This document shows, piece by piece, positions 34,814 to 45,432 of a stretch of 64,000 nucleotides of DNA. Position 1 is the stretch's first letter; every line of letters starts with the position of its first letter. The stretch covers positions 105,988,812 to 106,052,811 of the forward strand of contig NW_026947486.1 of NCBI RefSeq assembly GCF_034190915.1, read 5' to 3'. Made by a program: the position numbers and the translations under genes. A model generated the notes under the pieces. The model was not told the DNA's origin, ran no database searches, and saw only the letters and a program-made list of their open reading frames with translations. The DNA comes from Cavia porcellus. Taxonomy: Eukaryota; Chordata; Mammalia; Rodentia; Caviidae.

Positions 34814-36293
34814 TTCCATATCTGGACCCCAGGACTCATGCACATCCTTTATACAAAAGATATTTAGTTCATCTCCAAGAGTTGCCAAAGTCCTAATAGT
34901 TTCAGCATTGCTGAAAATTCTAAGTCCCAAGTCTCCTCCAAGATCTATGACAGACTCTTAACTGTAACCCCCTGTACAAATGAAATGAAACAAGGTTGAA
35001 CATTTCTGAAATGCAAAGGAACAAGATAAACAGTTCGATTCCAAAAGTTACACACAAGAAAATAAAAACATTGGAAACAAAGCAAGTCCAACATCCAGCA
35101 GAGTGAGCATTAAGTCCTAGAGTTCCATGCTCAGCATTTGAAGCAATCTGGTCACAAGCTCCAAAAGGCTTGGGTGATTCCACCCCATGGCACTTACAGG
35201 GATTTCAACTCTGACAGCTTCTCTCTTAAATCTTCTCTGCTCGTTTTTTGCAGCTTTCCTTGGATCACCCACATTCCTGGATTTTTCAAACTTCTGGGGT
35301 CTCCACTACACCTTTGGCTTCACCCTTTCATCTTTACAAATTGCCCTCTCAGGGGCACACTGCTTGGTCTCCCAGACCCTTTGCAATTGAGGTGGAAGCC
35401 GTCTTACCCACAGAATTTGTGCATTTTCCTTGCTCCTAAAATCAGGACCATGTGGATGCTGCCAAGATTTGCTGCCAGCTGGAGCAGTAGCCAGGCTTTT
35501 CTCTCTCTTGGCTGTAGGTGTCGATTGCCTGGATCATTGGGCTTTGTGAACTTGATTGTGAAGAAAAGCTTCTCTATGTTGCCACCATTCTGGAACCTCA
35601 TGTGGCCTTCATCGCCATTATGGAGCATGGTGCTCTGCAGCTTTCTCCTCTGAACAAATTCTTTCACTTTTGCAGTTTTGAAGCTGCAAAGGGTGGAGAC
35701 CTGCTGCTTCCTGGGATGCCCTGTGGCCATCTTTCTTATCTCTCTGTTTCTCCTAAGCAATCAAAGTCTAAACTCTGTCATTACAATCTACAACTTTATT
35801 GGAGTTTTCCTTCTGGCCAAACTCAGAGTTATAAATTATCCTGCTGGGCTCTTTGCTCTTGATTTGCAACATAAAGCTGGCTAAAAGCCCCAACAATAAC
35901 CATGCCACAGCCTCAACATTCCGCTGCCTTCAAATTTCCTTTGCCAGATTAATCACTCCATTGCCCTTAGTTTCAGTCTCAGGCAAAGTCTCTGGGCATG
36001 AGCAAAATGCAGACAAACTTTATGCCACGCCATAACACACATCGTGGGGAGTCCAACAACCAATGCAGTCCTTCTTCCCAGCAGAAACCTCCCAAGCCTA
36101 GCCTTTACCATAAGACTTTTTATCATCTTTCTGGTCTCCTGAGCTCTGACCAGAATCTTCTATAGGACAGCCTAAGCTTCTGGAGCTCTATGCATCCAGG
36201 CAACATGTCTGAACCTTTCCAAACTCTGCCCACAAGCCCTTTGTAAAGGTCCTCAAAAAACATGGTCAGGTATAGTCACAGCAAATGACCCCA

Positions 36294-36309
36294 CTCCTCG
36301 GGACCAAAT
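36294..36309 (-). other. MaLR primer-binding site, tRNA-Leu-like
   Basis: On the minus strand, immediately inside the 5' LTR, the sequence reads TGGTCCCGAGGAGTGGGG (from about 36307 leftward). It keeps the AGGAGTGGG core of tRNA-Leu primer sites used by the ERVL/MaLR group. Confidence 0.6.
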
Positions 36310-36311
36310 TC

Positions 36312-36654
36312 TGTCTTAGTTACTTTTTACTTGTCACTGAGACAGAATACCTGATGCCCAAAGTTGGGAAAGGAAAGGCTTATTTCTTGCAGTTTGGAGG
36401 TTTCAGTAAATACTCAGTTGGCTCCAAGGCAGGCTGGCATGGGAGGGCCATAGTTCATGGTGGCTGCAAACAGCAAGCAGGAACCAGCAAAAGAAGAGAG
36501 ACACACCTTCTTCCTGCCATTACATTGTATGTTGGCTCCACCCCTATGTATGTGTAGCACTGACACCATCAATCCAAGCCCTATACAATGAACCAATTAC
36601 TAATGCACAATGCAAATGCATGAGGCCTGGAGGCCACCAACATAAATGATGACA
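36312..36654 (-). repeat. MaLR 5' LTR (343 bp)
   Basis: This is the 5' LTR on the minus strand, partner of 34457-34813. It begins at 36654 (TGTCATCATTTATG on the minus strand) and ends at 36312. Confidence 0.85.
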
Positions 36655-37059
36655 GATGATCCATTGAGTTTTATTTCAAGTCCATCTAAAACCAGTGCTT
36701 TCCTGAAACCATGCTATTGTAATCCTCCTAGTGCTGGCATGTATAATTGGAATGGATGTACTTGGAACTTTGCACAGTCCCCACACTTGTCTCATGTTCT
36801 GTAAAGTGAGGGCCATTATGATAGGAAAGACCAAGTGGGAGCCACTAGAGTGGTCTGTACTTAGGAAACAATAAACCCAAAGCAATACAATATTCCTTCA
36901 GGGATAACAAAGATTAATGTTGTCATCAAGTGCTCTAATGTTGTAGAGATGGCAGAGAAGGCAGAAGGATCATGGGCATTAAAATAGGATTATCAGGTGC
37001 TTAACCAGGTGATGCATTCAATTGCAGATGCAGTTATACTATTGGGCAAATTAACAAAT

Positions 37060-37550
37060 TTCCTGATATCTGGTTTATAGTTACTGTTCCAGAAAATGCT
37101 TTTTGCTCCGTGTCTATCAGCCAGGAATAATAGAAGCAGTTTAAGGCCAACAACACATCTTTACTGTTCTGCATCAGAGAAATACCAGCACGGCAGTCTT
37201 ATGACATGATTCAGTTCACAGGAAGGGCGTCACCTTTTCCTGCCACAAAATATCACACTGGTGTATTACATTGATAGGATTATATTCACTGGATCTAGGA
37301 AGAAGCAATAACTACTTTAGACTTATGAGTAACAATAAAAGAGTATCTGACGATGGGAAATCAGCCTAACAAACTCAAGGAAACTTTAATTCGGTGAAAT
37401 TTCTAGAAGTCCAACGGTATAGGCTGTTGAGTTATCCCTTCTATGGAGAGGGATAAATGCTTGCATCTATCCTCTCCTACACTAAAAAAGAGGCAGAAGA
37501 TCTTTGAATTTTCAAGGTAAAATACACATTTGTGCACATTGCTCTGGCCA
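37060..37550 (+). pseudogene. ERVL pol, reverse transcriptase remnant
   Basis: The DNA matches the RT region of ERVL pol in order: 'tggtttatagttactgttcc', 'agaaaatgctttttgctccg', then the catalytic neighbourhood 'tattacattgataggattat' at 37264, where the second aspartate codon is lost. 'tgaaatttctagaagtccaa' (37396) follows. It is ancient and unable to encode protein. The MaLR LTR at 37553 interrupts it. Confidence 0.75.
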
Positions 37551-37552
37551 TT

Positions 37553-37958
37553 TATTCAGTGGCTCCGTCAACTTTGTTACTATAACAAGATATCCAGGAT
37601 AGCCAACATATGCAGAATATATGTTTATTTTGGCTCTCTGGCCTCAGAGGTTTCAGTCCACGGGCAGGTGACTGGGATTTACGGACCGGTGATGAGGCAG
37701 CATGTCATGGTGGAGAGTCTGTAATGGAGCACAGCTGCTCATCTCATGGTGGTCTGGAAGCAGAAAGACAAACAGGAAGAGGCCAGGGTCCCATTGTGTC
37801 CCTCAGGGCATGTCTCCAGTGACCTTCCTTCTGTCCATTAGGTTTCATTTCTTAAAAGTTCTGCCACTTCCCGTAGTACTCTGGGCTGGGAACCAATCCT
37901 TCAGCACATGGGCGTCTGGGAAACATTTAAGACCTAAACTGCAGTACTAAGTAACCCA
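37553..37958 (-). mobile_element. MaLR-type LTR inserted in ERVL pol
   Basis: Between the RT and RNase H parts of ERVL lies a block with reversed LTR character. It starts near 'aactttgttactataacaag', contains 'ggcctcagaggtttcagtcc' and 'catggtggtctggaagcaga', and ends near 'gacctaaactgcagtac'. Its removal rejoins ERVL pol. The family name is approximate. Confidence 0.6.
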
Positions 37959-37959
37959 T

Positions 37960-38350
37960 AAAGCTGCGAATGTTGGGAGGGTCTCAGACAAGGTCCCGGC
38001 TGTTGTGCAAGTTGCTCTGTCACTTAGATTGTGTGATCCAGCAGATGCAGTGATGGCTGAAGTCTCCACATCAGATAGAGGTGCTGTTTGAATCCTTTGG
38101 CACATTCACATAGAGGAATCTCATTATGGACTCCTGTCATTCTCTACAATTACTCTTCTTTTGCAAAATAATTCATGGCCTGCTATTCAGTCTTAGGAAA
38201 GATTGAATGGTTAGTGAGTGACCTAAATAATCATATGACTTGAGTCCATCATGAACTGGGTGTTTTCTGATGCATCAAACCATGAAATTGGCTGTACAGA
38301 ACAGCAATGATCATCAAATGGAAGTGGTATACTCTACTTATTATTGAAAA
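37960..38350 (+). pseudogene. ERVL pol, connection/RNase H remnant
   Basis: Marks in order: 'gttgtgcaagttgctctgtc', 'gatccagcagatgcagtgat', 'atcatgaactgggtgttttc', 'atcatcaaatggaagtggta'. This is the RNase H-proximal part of ERVL pol, with several in-frame stops. Confidence 0.75.
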
Positions 38351-38365
38351 CCATTTGGGCAAGAA

Positions 38366-39880
38366 GAGAGTGGAGTGAAATGTTTAAAGTGTTGAAAGAA
38401 AGATATTACCAGTATACACTTCCATATCCTGCAAAATCAAAGAAGGGCCATCATCAAGAAATCAAACAATAACCATTGGTGGTGGCCATATGGGGAAAAT
38501 CCTTTTACGTTGTTTTTTTGGAATGTGAACTAGTACAACTACTGTGGAAATCAGTATGTAGATTCCTAAAAAACTGAGATACATAGATAAATGGGACAGA
38601 ACAGAAGATGTAGAAACAACTTCAAGTGCATTCAGCTCTCTGATCCTCAACAAAGGGATCAAATCATATGCTAGAGGAAAGACACCCTCTTTCACGAATT
38701 GTGCTGGGAAAGCTGGCTATCCTCATGCAGAAGATTAATCTACCTCTATAACTCACTTGGGTAAACTAAAATCAAAATGGACAAAATATATGAATATTAA
38801 AGAAGAAAGACAATCTATTGGGAGCTAAAACAGTAAAACTCTTGAACACATAGGAATAACAGCAAGCCTTCTGAACAGATTCTCAATTGTGCAACAAATG
38901 GAATTGAAAATTAACAAATGGGATTGTATGAAATTAAAACCTTCTGCACAGAAACAACAACCACCAGCAGAGTGACACTGAAACCTACAGAAAGGGAAAA
39001 CTATTTTGCCCAGCTCTATTCCTTGCACAGCGGGATGATAGCTAAAGTGGATAAAGAAGTAAAAAATATCAGACTTCCCTAAATAAAAGACTCAGTCAAA
39101 AAATGGGTCACTGAAATGAACAGATACGTCTCAAAAGAAGTACAAAAGTTCCATATATAGATGAAAAAATGTTCAACATCCCGGCTACTTTAAAGTAAAG
39201 TAAAACATTGAGGAAAGAATATCTGTAACCATAATAACAAATGCTGTGGAGGCTGTGAGGAAAAAGAAAGCGTCTACATTTTGGTGGAAGTGTAAACCAG
39301 GAAAACCAGTATGGAACTCTATATGGAGGTTTCTTAGCAACTTAACACTAGAATTTCTAATTCAATTCACCCAGTTATTAACCTTCAAGGTATCTTCCCA
39401 AAAGAGTTGAAGGGATCATATTACAGTGATACATACATATCCATGTTTCTGGCAGTACAATTCACGATAGCTATATTTTAAAAGTATCATACATGTCCCT
39501 CAACAGATGAATGATTAAATAAAATGTGATATTTATACACAATGGAGTACTACTCTGCCATAAAGAAGGATAAATTGGAGACATTTGTAGGAAAATAGAT
39601 GCATTTTGAAACCGCAATGTTAAGTGAAATAAATTAGACATCTACGCTTCACCATAGTATAAGAAACAAACCTATAAATGAAGAGCAAAATAAAAGAAAA
39701 CAAGAAGTAAGGGGACAGATCTTTGCAAAAGTAATGGGGACTAAGAGATTGAAGGAAGGGGAGTGAGGCGAGGGAAGTACATGATAGAAGAATTAAACGT
39801 GTGTATGTGTCAACATCCCAGGAGAAATGTCATAATCATCTACTGCAAACATGTACCAATAAAAACATTTAAGGGAAAAT
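38366..39880 (+). mobile_element. L1 3' half with 3' UTR
   Basis: ORF1 C-terminal-like DNA (38366-38455) is joined to ORF2 C-terminal sequence. ORF2 marks include 'tgggaaagctggctatcctc' (38703), 'atggagtactactctgccat' (39541) and the ORF2 end near 39660. The 3' UTR is purine-rich and ends 'gtaccaataaaaacattt' near 39870. No intact frame remains. Confidence 0.75.
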
Positions 39881-39999
39881 GCTCAAATAAGCCCACAAAA
39901 GATAGAGCAGTGGTACATTTCAAATAACAAAGGACAATAAACAGAAAACAGTAACAAATATGGGAGAAGTCAATTCATCTACCAAAATAATCACTTTGG

Positions 40000-40070
40000 A
40001 GCTGGGGTTTAAGCCAGGGTCGGTACGTGCTAGGCAATGCTCCACCTCTGAGCTATATCCATCCTCAGGT
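40000..40070 (-). mobile_element. ID-type SINE, diverged
   Basis: A reversed tRNA-like body: 'gggtttaagccagggtcggt' then 'ccacctctgagctatatcca'. Confidence 0.5.
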
Positions 40071-40204
40071 CACAAAAATTACTTTAAATTTCAGTGTCGT
40101 AAATATTCTTTGACAAGACAGGTTTTCAGAGGGAATTAAAAAAAAACAAGACCCGACTGTATACTGTCTGGATGAAAAGCACTTTTAAGATTGAAAAGAA
40201 AGAA

Positions 40205-40560
40205 ACGGAGCCGGGGTGGTGCACAGCTGTTATCACAGCCCACTGGGACTGAGGCAGAGGGTCCACTGTTCATGGCTGGGTAGTGAGGTGGGCCCAGTGG
40301 TGTGTTCTTATTATGCCAGGCACTGGAAACTGAAGCAGGAGGATCCCTGTATGGTCAAGGCAGCCTGGGCTACATAGTGAGTTTAAGGCCCCCCTAAACT
40401 ACATAGCGAGGTCCTGTCTAAAAAGAAAAACAGTTAGTTTAGTTCATGTCCAGCCTGGGCAACTCAGTAACTTTGCAAGGCCCTGCCATAATTGAAAAAG
40501 ATTAGGGATATAGTCCAGTTTGAAAGCTCTGGATTCAATCCTCAGTGACAAAAAATTAAT
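40205..40560 (+). mobile_element. B1-like SINEs, nested or tandem, with ID half
   Basis: One B1-like start 'ccggggtggtgcacagctgt' (40210) is followed by a second B1-like stretch, 'ccagtggtgtgttcttatta' and 'ctgaagcaggaggatccctg' (40336). A third piece, 'cagcctgggcaactcagtaa', leads to an ID half, 'agggatatagtccagtttga' (40504). At least two 7SL-derived units are present, one probably inserted in the other. Confidence 0.65.
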
Positions 40561-41384
40561 TAATTAGTAAAGAAATGGTAGGCACATCATGCTAACAGTA
40601 ATGAAATGGAAGCAGAAGTAGCTATATTAATTTTATAAAGAACAGACTTTAAAGTAAGAAAAGTTATCAGGAATAATAAACGCATTCAATAATGATAAAC
40701 ACGTCAATTCTCAAAGAGATGCTACAAAAATCATTAATGTATATGAACCAAAAAAGAATCCATCAAAGTGTAAGAGGGAAGGATAATAGAATGTCAAGCA
40801 TAAAGACAAGAACCCCTTATACACACCCCTCTACGGGAGGTGCACAGGTCTAACAAGCGCAGTCAGCAGGGGCACTGCTGAATTCATTGCAACATCAGTT
40901 GCCTGGATATAATTTACATCTCTTTACTACTTCATCCAGAAACAGTAGAATCCTCATTCTCCTGGAGCTCACATGCAGCATTCACCAAGACAGACTGCTT
41001 CTAGGCCATAAAGCACACTTCTACAAATTTAAGTTTAAACAGAGAGAAGCCATATAATATCTCTTCTGAGATCACTATGGAATTAAACCAATAACAGGTA
41101 TTAGAAAACCATAAAATACTTCAAGACTAAACAGTGCTTTGCTACAAACACCTAAGTCAAATAGAAAATCTAAAGAGAAATTTTACATGATTTGAACTAA
41201 ATTGAAATGAAAATGCAACACCTCAAAACATGGCACACAGTAAAAGAAGCCCAGATAGCAAAATGTACGTATTATTAAGAAGATTGAAATCTAAAATCTT
41301 CTTAGGGAGCTAAAAAAAGAGGAGAATTTAAATCCAAAACAAGAAGCTGAAAGAAAATAATAGGACAGGATAAAAGAAGTAACT

Positions 41385-41625
41385 AGACTGGGAATGATAG
41401 CGCACACCTGCAGTCCCACCGTTATTGCAGGCTGAGGCAGGAAGATCACAAGTTTGGGCCCAGCTCGGGCAACCTAGATCCGGTCTCAAGAGAAGAAATG
41501 AAAAGGGCTGGAGATGGACCTCAGTGTGAAGTTCTTCAGCACAATCCACTGCCAAAAGACAAAAGCAACCCCCAACTCCCCCAGCACACACACACACACA
41601 CACACACACACCAAAAACAAAAGAA
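41385..41625 (+). mobile_element. Composite B1-like + ID SINE with (CA)n tail
   Basis: B1-like half 'ctgggaatgatagcgcacac' and 'aggctgaggcaggaagatca', then ID half 'gggctggagatggacctcag'. It is followed by a (CA)14-type microsatellite (about 41586-41612) that occupies the tail position. Confidence 0.75.
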
Positions 41626-41649
41626 ACAAAACAAAACAACAACCACCAA

Positions 41650-41735
41650 ACAGAGCAGGAGGGCATGGCTTAGTGATAGAGTACTTGCCTAGCATGCACA
41701 AGGCCTTGGTTCAATCCCCAGAGCCTCAAAGCAAA
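41650..41735 (+). mobile_element. ID-type SINE
   Basis: A box region 'catggcttagtgatagagta' and B box 'ggttcaatccccagagcctc'. It directly follows the composite SINE. Confidence 0.75.
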
Positions 41736-43349
41736 ACATGTCCCCAGGTCACATTGGATGGTCTGTTTTGAAGTGTATAGATTCATAAATTTGAAAGCAC
41801 GAAATCAATAGAGGAACATTACTAAAACAAAAGGCCAATTCTTTGTAAAGATTCATAAGAGAGTCATAAAATTCTTAGCCTGGCTAAGAATAAAAGGCAA
41901 AATAATTAACAACAGAAATAATAGAGAGGACAGAACTTTAGATTTCATTAAATTTGGACTTAAATGGATAATGAGGGGCTGCTATGAGCAATTTTGTGTG
42001 CACAGATTTCATAACCTAGATGTCAATTTCTTACCATACAAAATATTCAAAGCTCACACACCTAGAAATATACAATCTGAACAGCTCTATACCTATTAAA
42101 GAATTGAATGGATAATTATTCTTCAAAAAACAGAAAGCACCAGGATCAGAGGGCTTCACTGGTGAATTCTGTCAAAGACTTAAGGAAGAAGCTAGACTGT
42201 TTATAGTCTCTACCAGAATACAGGAAGAGAGGAAATGCTTCTCATCTCATTCTGAGGCAAGCATTCCTCTAAAATACCAAAACCAGAGAAAGACATATGA
42301 ACACTACAGACACATAAACATTTTAATGGGCGTGGAAAAAATCCCACAAAGTATTGTCATAGCAAGTTATAATATAAAAAAATTGTACACTACAACCAAG
42401 TGGGGTGGAAGGCTCAAGCAAATATTGTAATTAATTGATTAACTGATTACATCAGTAACCCATAGAGGAAATATTACATGACCACGTCAATAGATTGAGA
42501 AAATGCATTTGACAAAATACAACTATGATTTAAAAAATCACTTCTTCAAATTGATGAAGAACATCTACAAAAATCCTATGGCTTAATCCAACATAATATT
42601 GAAAAATTAGGAGCTCTCTTGTTAAGTTCTTCAATAAGCCATGGAGACCCTCTTTCATCAATTTTTTAACATTGTACCAGAAGTCCTAGCTAGTGCAATA
42701 AGGCAAGAAAAAGGAAAAGGTATATACACTGAGAAGGAAGAAATAAAATTCTCTTTACAAGTCAGATGATAATCTAAGCAGAAAATCTGAATTAACAAAA
42801 AATATCATGTTGAACTCATAAATGATTATTAAAATGCAGGATATAAGATTAATAAAAAGCAAATCACTTTCTTATATAACAGTAATGAACAAGTGAAGTA
42901 TGAAATTAATAACACACTTCTAAAATTGACACACTTGAGTACAAATTAACAAAATATGCACCAAACACATGTAAGGAAAACTAGAAAATTGATTAAAGAA
43001 ATCAAAGAACTAAATAAATGGAAAGAAGGTTCATGCTCGTGGATAGGAAAGCTAAATAACATCATGATGTTAATTCCTCCCAAATGGAACTGTAGGTTCA
43101 GTGTACTACTAAACAATGCCAGGCAGGTCATTTATGAATATTGACAAGCTGATTCTAAATTTATTTGGAAAGGTAAAGGCCAGAATACCAGCACAATACT
43201 GAGTTGGAACACAACTGGAGGACTGACACAGCCTGAGTTACCATAAAGCTACGGTAATGAAGATGGTGGTGTTGGCAACAGAATAGGTAGATAGATCAGT
43301 GCCACATAGTGGAAAAAAGACCCACATAATACAGCCACTGATCTTTGAC

Positions 43350-43925
43350 AGAGCAGCTAAGCAGAGCATGCGGGGGTCCCTCCAGGCTTCCAGGTGCAGT
43401 GAAGGGGAGAGGTGGGTTTGAGGCCTCTACATCCACCTCCCCATCCCAGTTGCACTTGGAGAACTGCTGAGCTCCCTACGGGTGGGCGGGCCCACACTAT
43501 CCCCCGAGCCCAGCCTGTTTCGCTGCCACGCCTAGCCTTCGGTGTGCAGAGGAGGAGCTGGGCGGATCTGGGGTGCCTGCATTGGCCTCTCCGTGTGTCT
43601 GGAGGACTGTGGATATCTCTGCAAGCAGGGAGGGCTCACAGGTTCCTGAGGCACCGCAGCCTGTGGTGAGTACCCTAACCCGGCTGCGATTGAAGAGCTG
43701 TGGAGCTTCCAAGGGGCAGGTGGGCGCACAGTGTCCCTGAGGCCCAGCTTGTCTGGAACTGCAGAGTTCTGAGCAGGCAGAGGAGGGCCATTGGTTCTGC
43801 AGTCCCAATGGCTTGGGGTAGCGTGGTGCCAGAGTCTCAGTAGCTGCAAACATAGAAGGGGATTTTCAACAGATCCGGAGGAAGCTTTCAAATAACACTT
43901 GAAACACAGAAATATAGGAAAATGA
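43350..43925 (+). promoter_or_regulatory. L1 5' UTR, GC-rich
   Basis: A GC-rich leader precedes L1 ORF1 in the same orientation. It contains repeated 'gagctgctgag'/'gaagagctgtggagctt'-type blocks about 240 bp apart (43458 and 43693), consistent with promoter monomers. ORFs of about 85-119 residues on both strands here have no family signature. Confidence 0.5.
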
Positions 43926-43929
43926 CAAA

Positions 43930-44875
43930 ATGAAAGACCAAATTACAACCTCAAACCTCCAGCCCATCTCAAGAAACCCTAGGAGGAATGTATTTAGAAG
44001 AAAATATATCCCATCCACCTCATATATCGGACACAATAGCTACTGAAATTGACAAGCAACTCCAGGAAGCTTTAAATTCAAACTCGAAATAATCTCCCAG
44101 ATAAAAGAAGAAATGATAAAAGAAATGAAAGAGATTCTGAATATATCTAAAGAAAACACAGATAAAAAATTGGAGGAACTAAACAAAAAGATAGAATCCC
44201 TAGACAAGCAATATAAGAAACAAACAGAATACATAATGCAGATGCACAGAGATATACAGGAAATAAAAAACTCCACTGAAAGTTGTAAAAACCACCTTAA
44301 TGAAAGTGAAGATAGAATTTCAGACCTTGAAGACAGGATTGCAGCTAGTGAACAGGAAAGGAAAGATCTTTTGAAAATAACAAGGAATCAGGAAACAACA
44401 ATTCAACAACTGCAAGACGATGCAAAGAAGAATAACATAAGAATGATAGGGATTAATGAAAGAGAGGGAGACAACATGAAGGATGTCAGGAGGATATTTA
44501 GAGAAGTAATAGCTGAAAATTTCCCAAGCATGAGATCAGAAACTGACATCAGGATCAGTGAAGCATATAGAACTCCAAACAGTCATAACCAAAATAAAAA
44601 TACACCCAGACATATAATAATCACCATCCCAGAAATCCAACACAAGAATAGATTATTAAAAGCTGTCAGAGAGAAAAGACAGATCACTTATAAAGGAAAA
44701 CCTATCAGAATCACAGCAGACTTCTCATCACAAACAATAAAGTCAAGAAGAGCATGGAGTGAAGTATTCCACATCCTAAAGCAAAATGATTTCCAACCTA
44801 GACTGATATATCCTGCAAAACTATCATTCAAAATAGATGGTGAAATACTCCAAGTCCTACAGGGTAAGCAGTTCA
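43930..44875 (+). pseudogene. L1 ORF1, long open part, 3' truncated
   Basis: The best-preserved ORF1 of the window is open from 44113 to about 44870. Residues 1-100 of this open part form a coiled coil (MIKEMKEILNISKENTDKKL, then QMHRDIQEIKNSTESCKNHL and SDLEDRIAASEQERKDLL). An RRM-like domain follows (VRRIFREVIAENFPSMRSET, ISEAYRTPNSHNQNKNTPRH). The C-terminal domain begins with RITADFSSQTIKSRRAWSEV and RLIYPAKLSFKIDGEILQVL. The L1 then stops abruptly and unrelated DNA adds about 30 codons before a stop at 44964. The start region (43930-44110) has stops, so full ORF1 protein cannot be made. ORF1 normally coats L1 RNA as trimers. Confidence 0.88.
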
Positions 44876-45432
44876 CTGTTCTTTGCCAGAGGGAGGGATG
44901 TGATTACACACCTGAAACAGGAAATGGAGGGATTCCTGTGTGGTCACTTCATCCAAGCCAGTGAGGTTAAAAGTTTCCAGGCAGTAGCCTAGGACTGGAT
45001 GGGTTCCAAGGTGCACATGACACAGGAGGAGGAAAAGGCAGTGATTCCCACGTTGACTGAGGGCCTGGAGGGGTTTTGGGTGGCAGATAACATCAGACCA
45101 TGGGGAAGGATAATGAATGATATGGTACTAAAGGGAGTGGCTATGGGACTGTCACATGTGCCCTGAGACTTCAACACAGGAAGCTGAGATAGGGCAGCAA
45201 CCGAGTTTGGAGCACCTGTTAGTGTCCTGGACTGCCCAGCGCCCCTCCCGCCAAGGGTGTCAGTGTAGAGCTTTGTGATGTCCCAGCCTGGCCAGGGCTC
45301 CTATTGGCTGGTGCAGAGGCTGTGATGGAACAAAGGTAGAGTCAGCCTCCGTTGCCTCCAGAGCCAGAGGTGAACATAGAAGAAACAAAAATAGGAAGCT
45401 GCCCTGAGGTTCAGAGATCCAAAGCCTTAGCC
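44876..45432 (+). promoter_or_regulatory. Upstream region of candidate two-exon gene
   Basis: About 550 bp of non-repeat, GC-richer DNA separates the truncated L1 from the candidate coding sequence. It holds an inverted CCAAT box (ATTGG, 45303-45307), a GC-box-like 'cccctcccgcc' near 45241 and a CRE-like 'tgatgtc' near 45275. No TATA box is obvious. A stop codon in frame (45337-45339) shows that translation cannot enter from far upstream in this frame. 'gttgcctccag' near 45351 could also be a splice acceptor of an unseen upstream exon. Confidence 0.4.

Larger units (their letters stand above)
34457..36654 (-). mobile_element. MaLR element with both LTRs and internal region
   Basis: Two related LTRs (34457-34813 and 36312-36654) flank about 1.5 kb of internal sequence. 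On the minus strand each LTR starts TGTCAT and ends AAGACA. MaLRs are non-autonomous relatives of ERVL whose internal part has no intact gene. The plus-strand ORFs here (for example 35138-35653) have no retroviral or host similarity I recognise. The insertion sits in the protease part of the ERVL provirus. Confidence 0.82.
32108..38350 (+). mobile_element. ERVL provirus internal region, ancient, interrupted
   Basis: The internal region of a class III (ERVL) element runs in plus orientation. It is cut by three MaLR insertions (33922-34278, 34457-36654, 37553-37958). Recognised parts are: the leader/gag start (32220-32340), protease-like sequence at 34280-34456 that resumes at 36655 and reads to about 36760, RT at 37060-37500, and the RT connection/RNase H part at 37960-38345. 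Every frame has stops. ERVL elements carry no env. The 3' LTR is missing: L1 sequence begins near 38366. Confidence 0.75.
40575..43345 (+). mobile_element. L1 ORF2, decayed
   Basis: Plus-strand L1 ORF2 starts in the endonuclease/linker region and passes the RT palm ('caccaggatcagagggcttc' at 42140, 'gcatttgacaaaatacaact' at 42504). It reaches the thumb region, where an open piece at 42956-43144 reads WKEGSCSWIGKLNNIMMLIPPKWNCRF. SINEs interrupt it at 41385-41735. Stops and frameshifts are frequent. Confidence 0.7.

Noticed and set aside
35138..35653. 171-codon plus-strand ORF
   Set aside because: It lies in the internal, non-coding part of a reverse-oriented MaLR between its two LTRs. Several overlapping ORFs exist and there is no recognised domain.
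43412..43891. Overlapping 85-119 codon ORFs on both strands
   Set aside because: They lie in the GC-rich L1 5' UTR just upstream of ORF1 and have no independent gene signals.
45352..45432. Extending the candidate gene upstream to a TTG at 45352
   Set aside because: There is no ATG between the upstream stop (45337) and 45433. A TTG start is not expected in a mammalian mRNA, so the ATG at 45433 was chosen.
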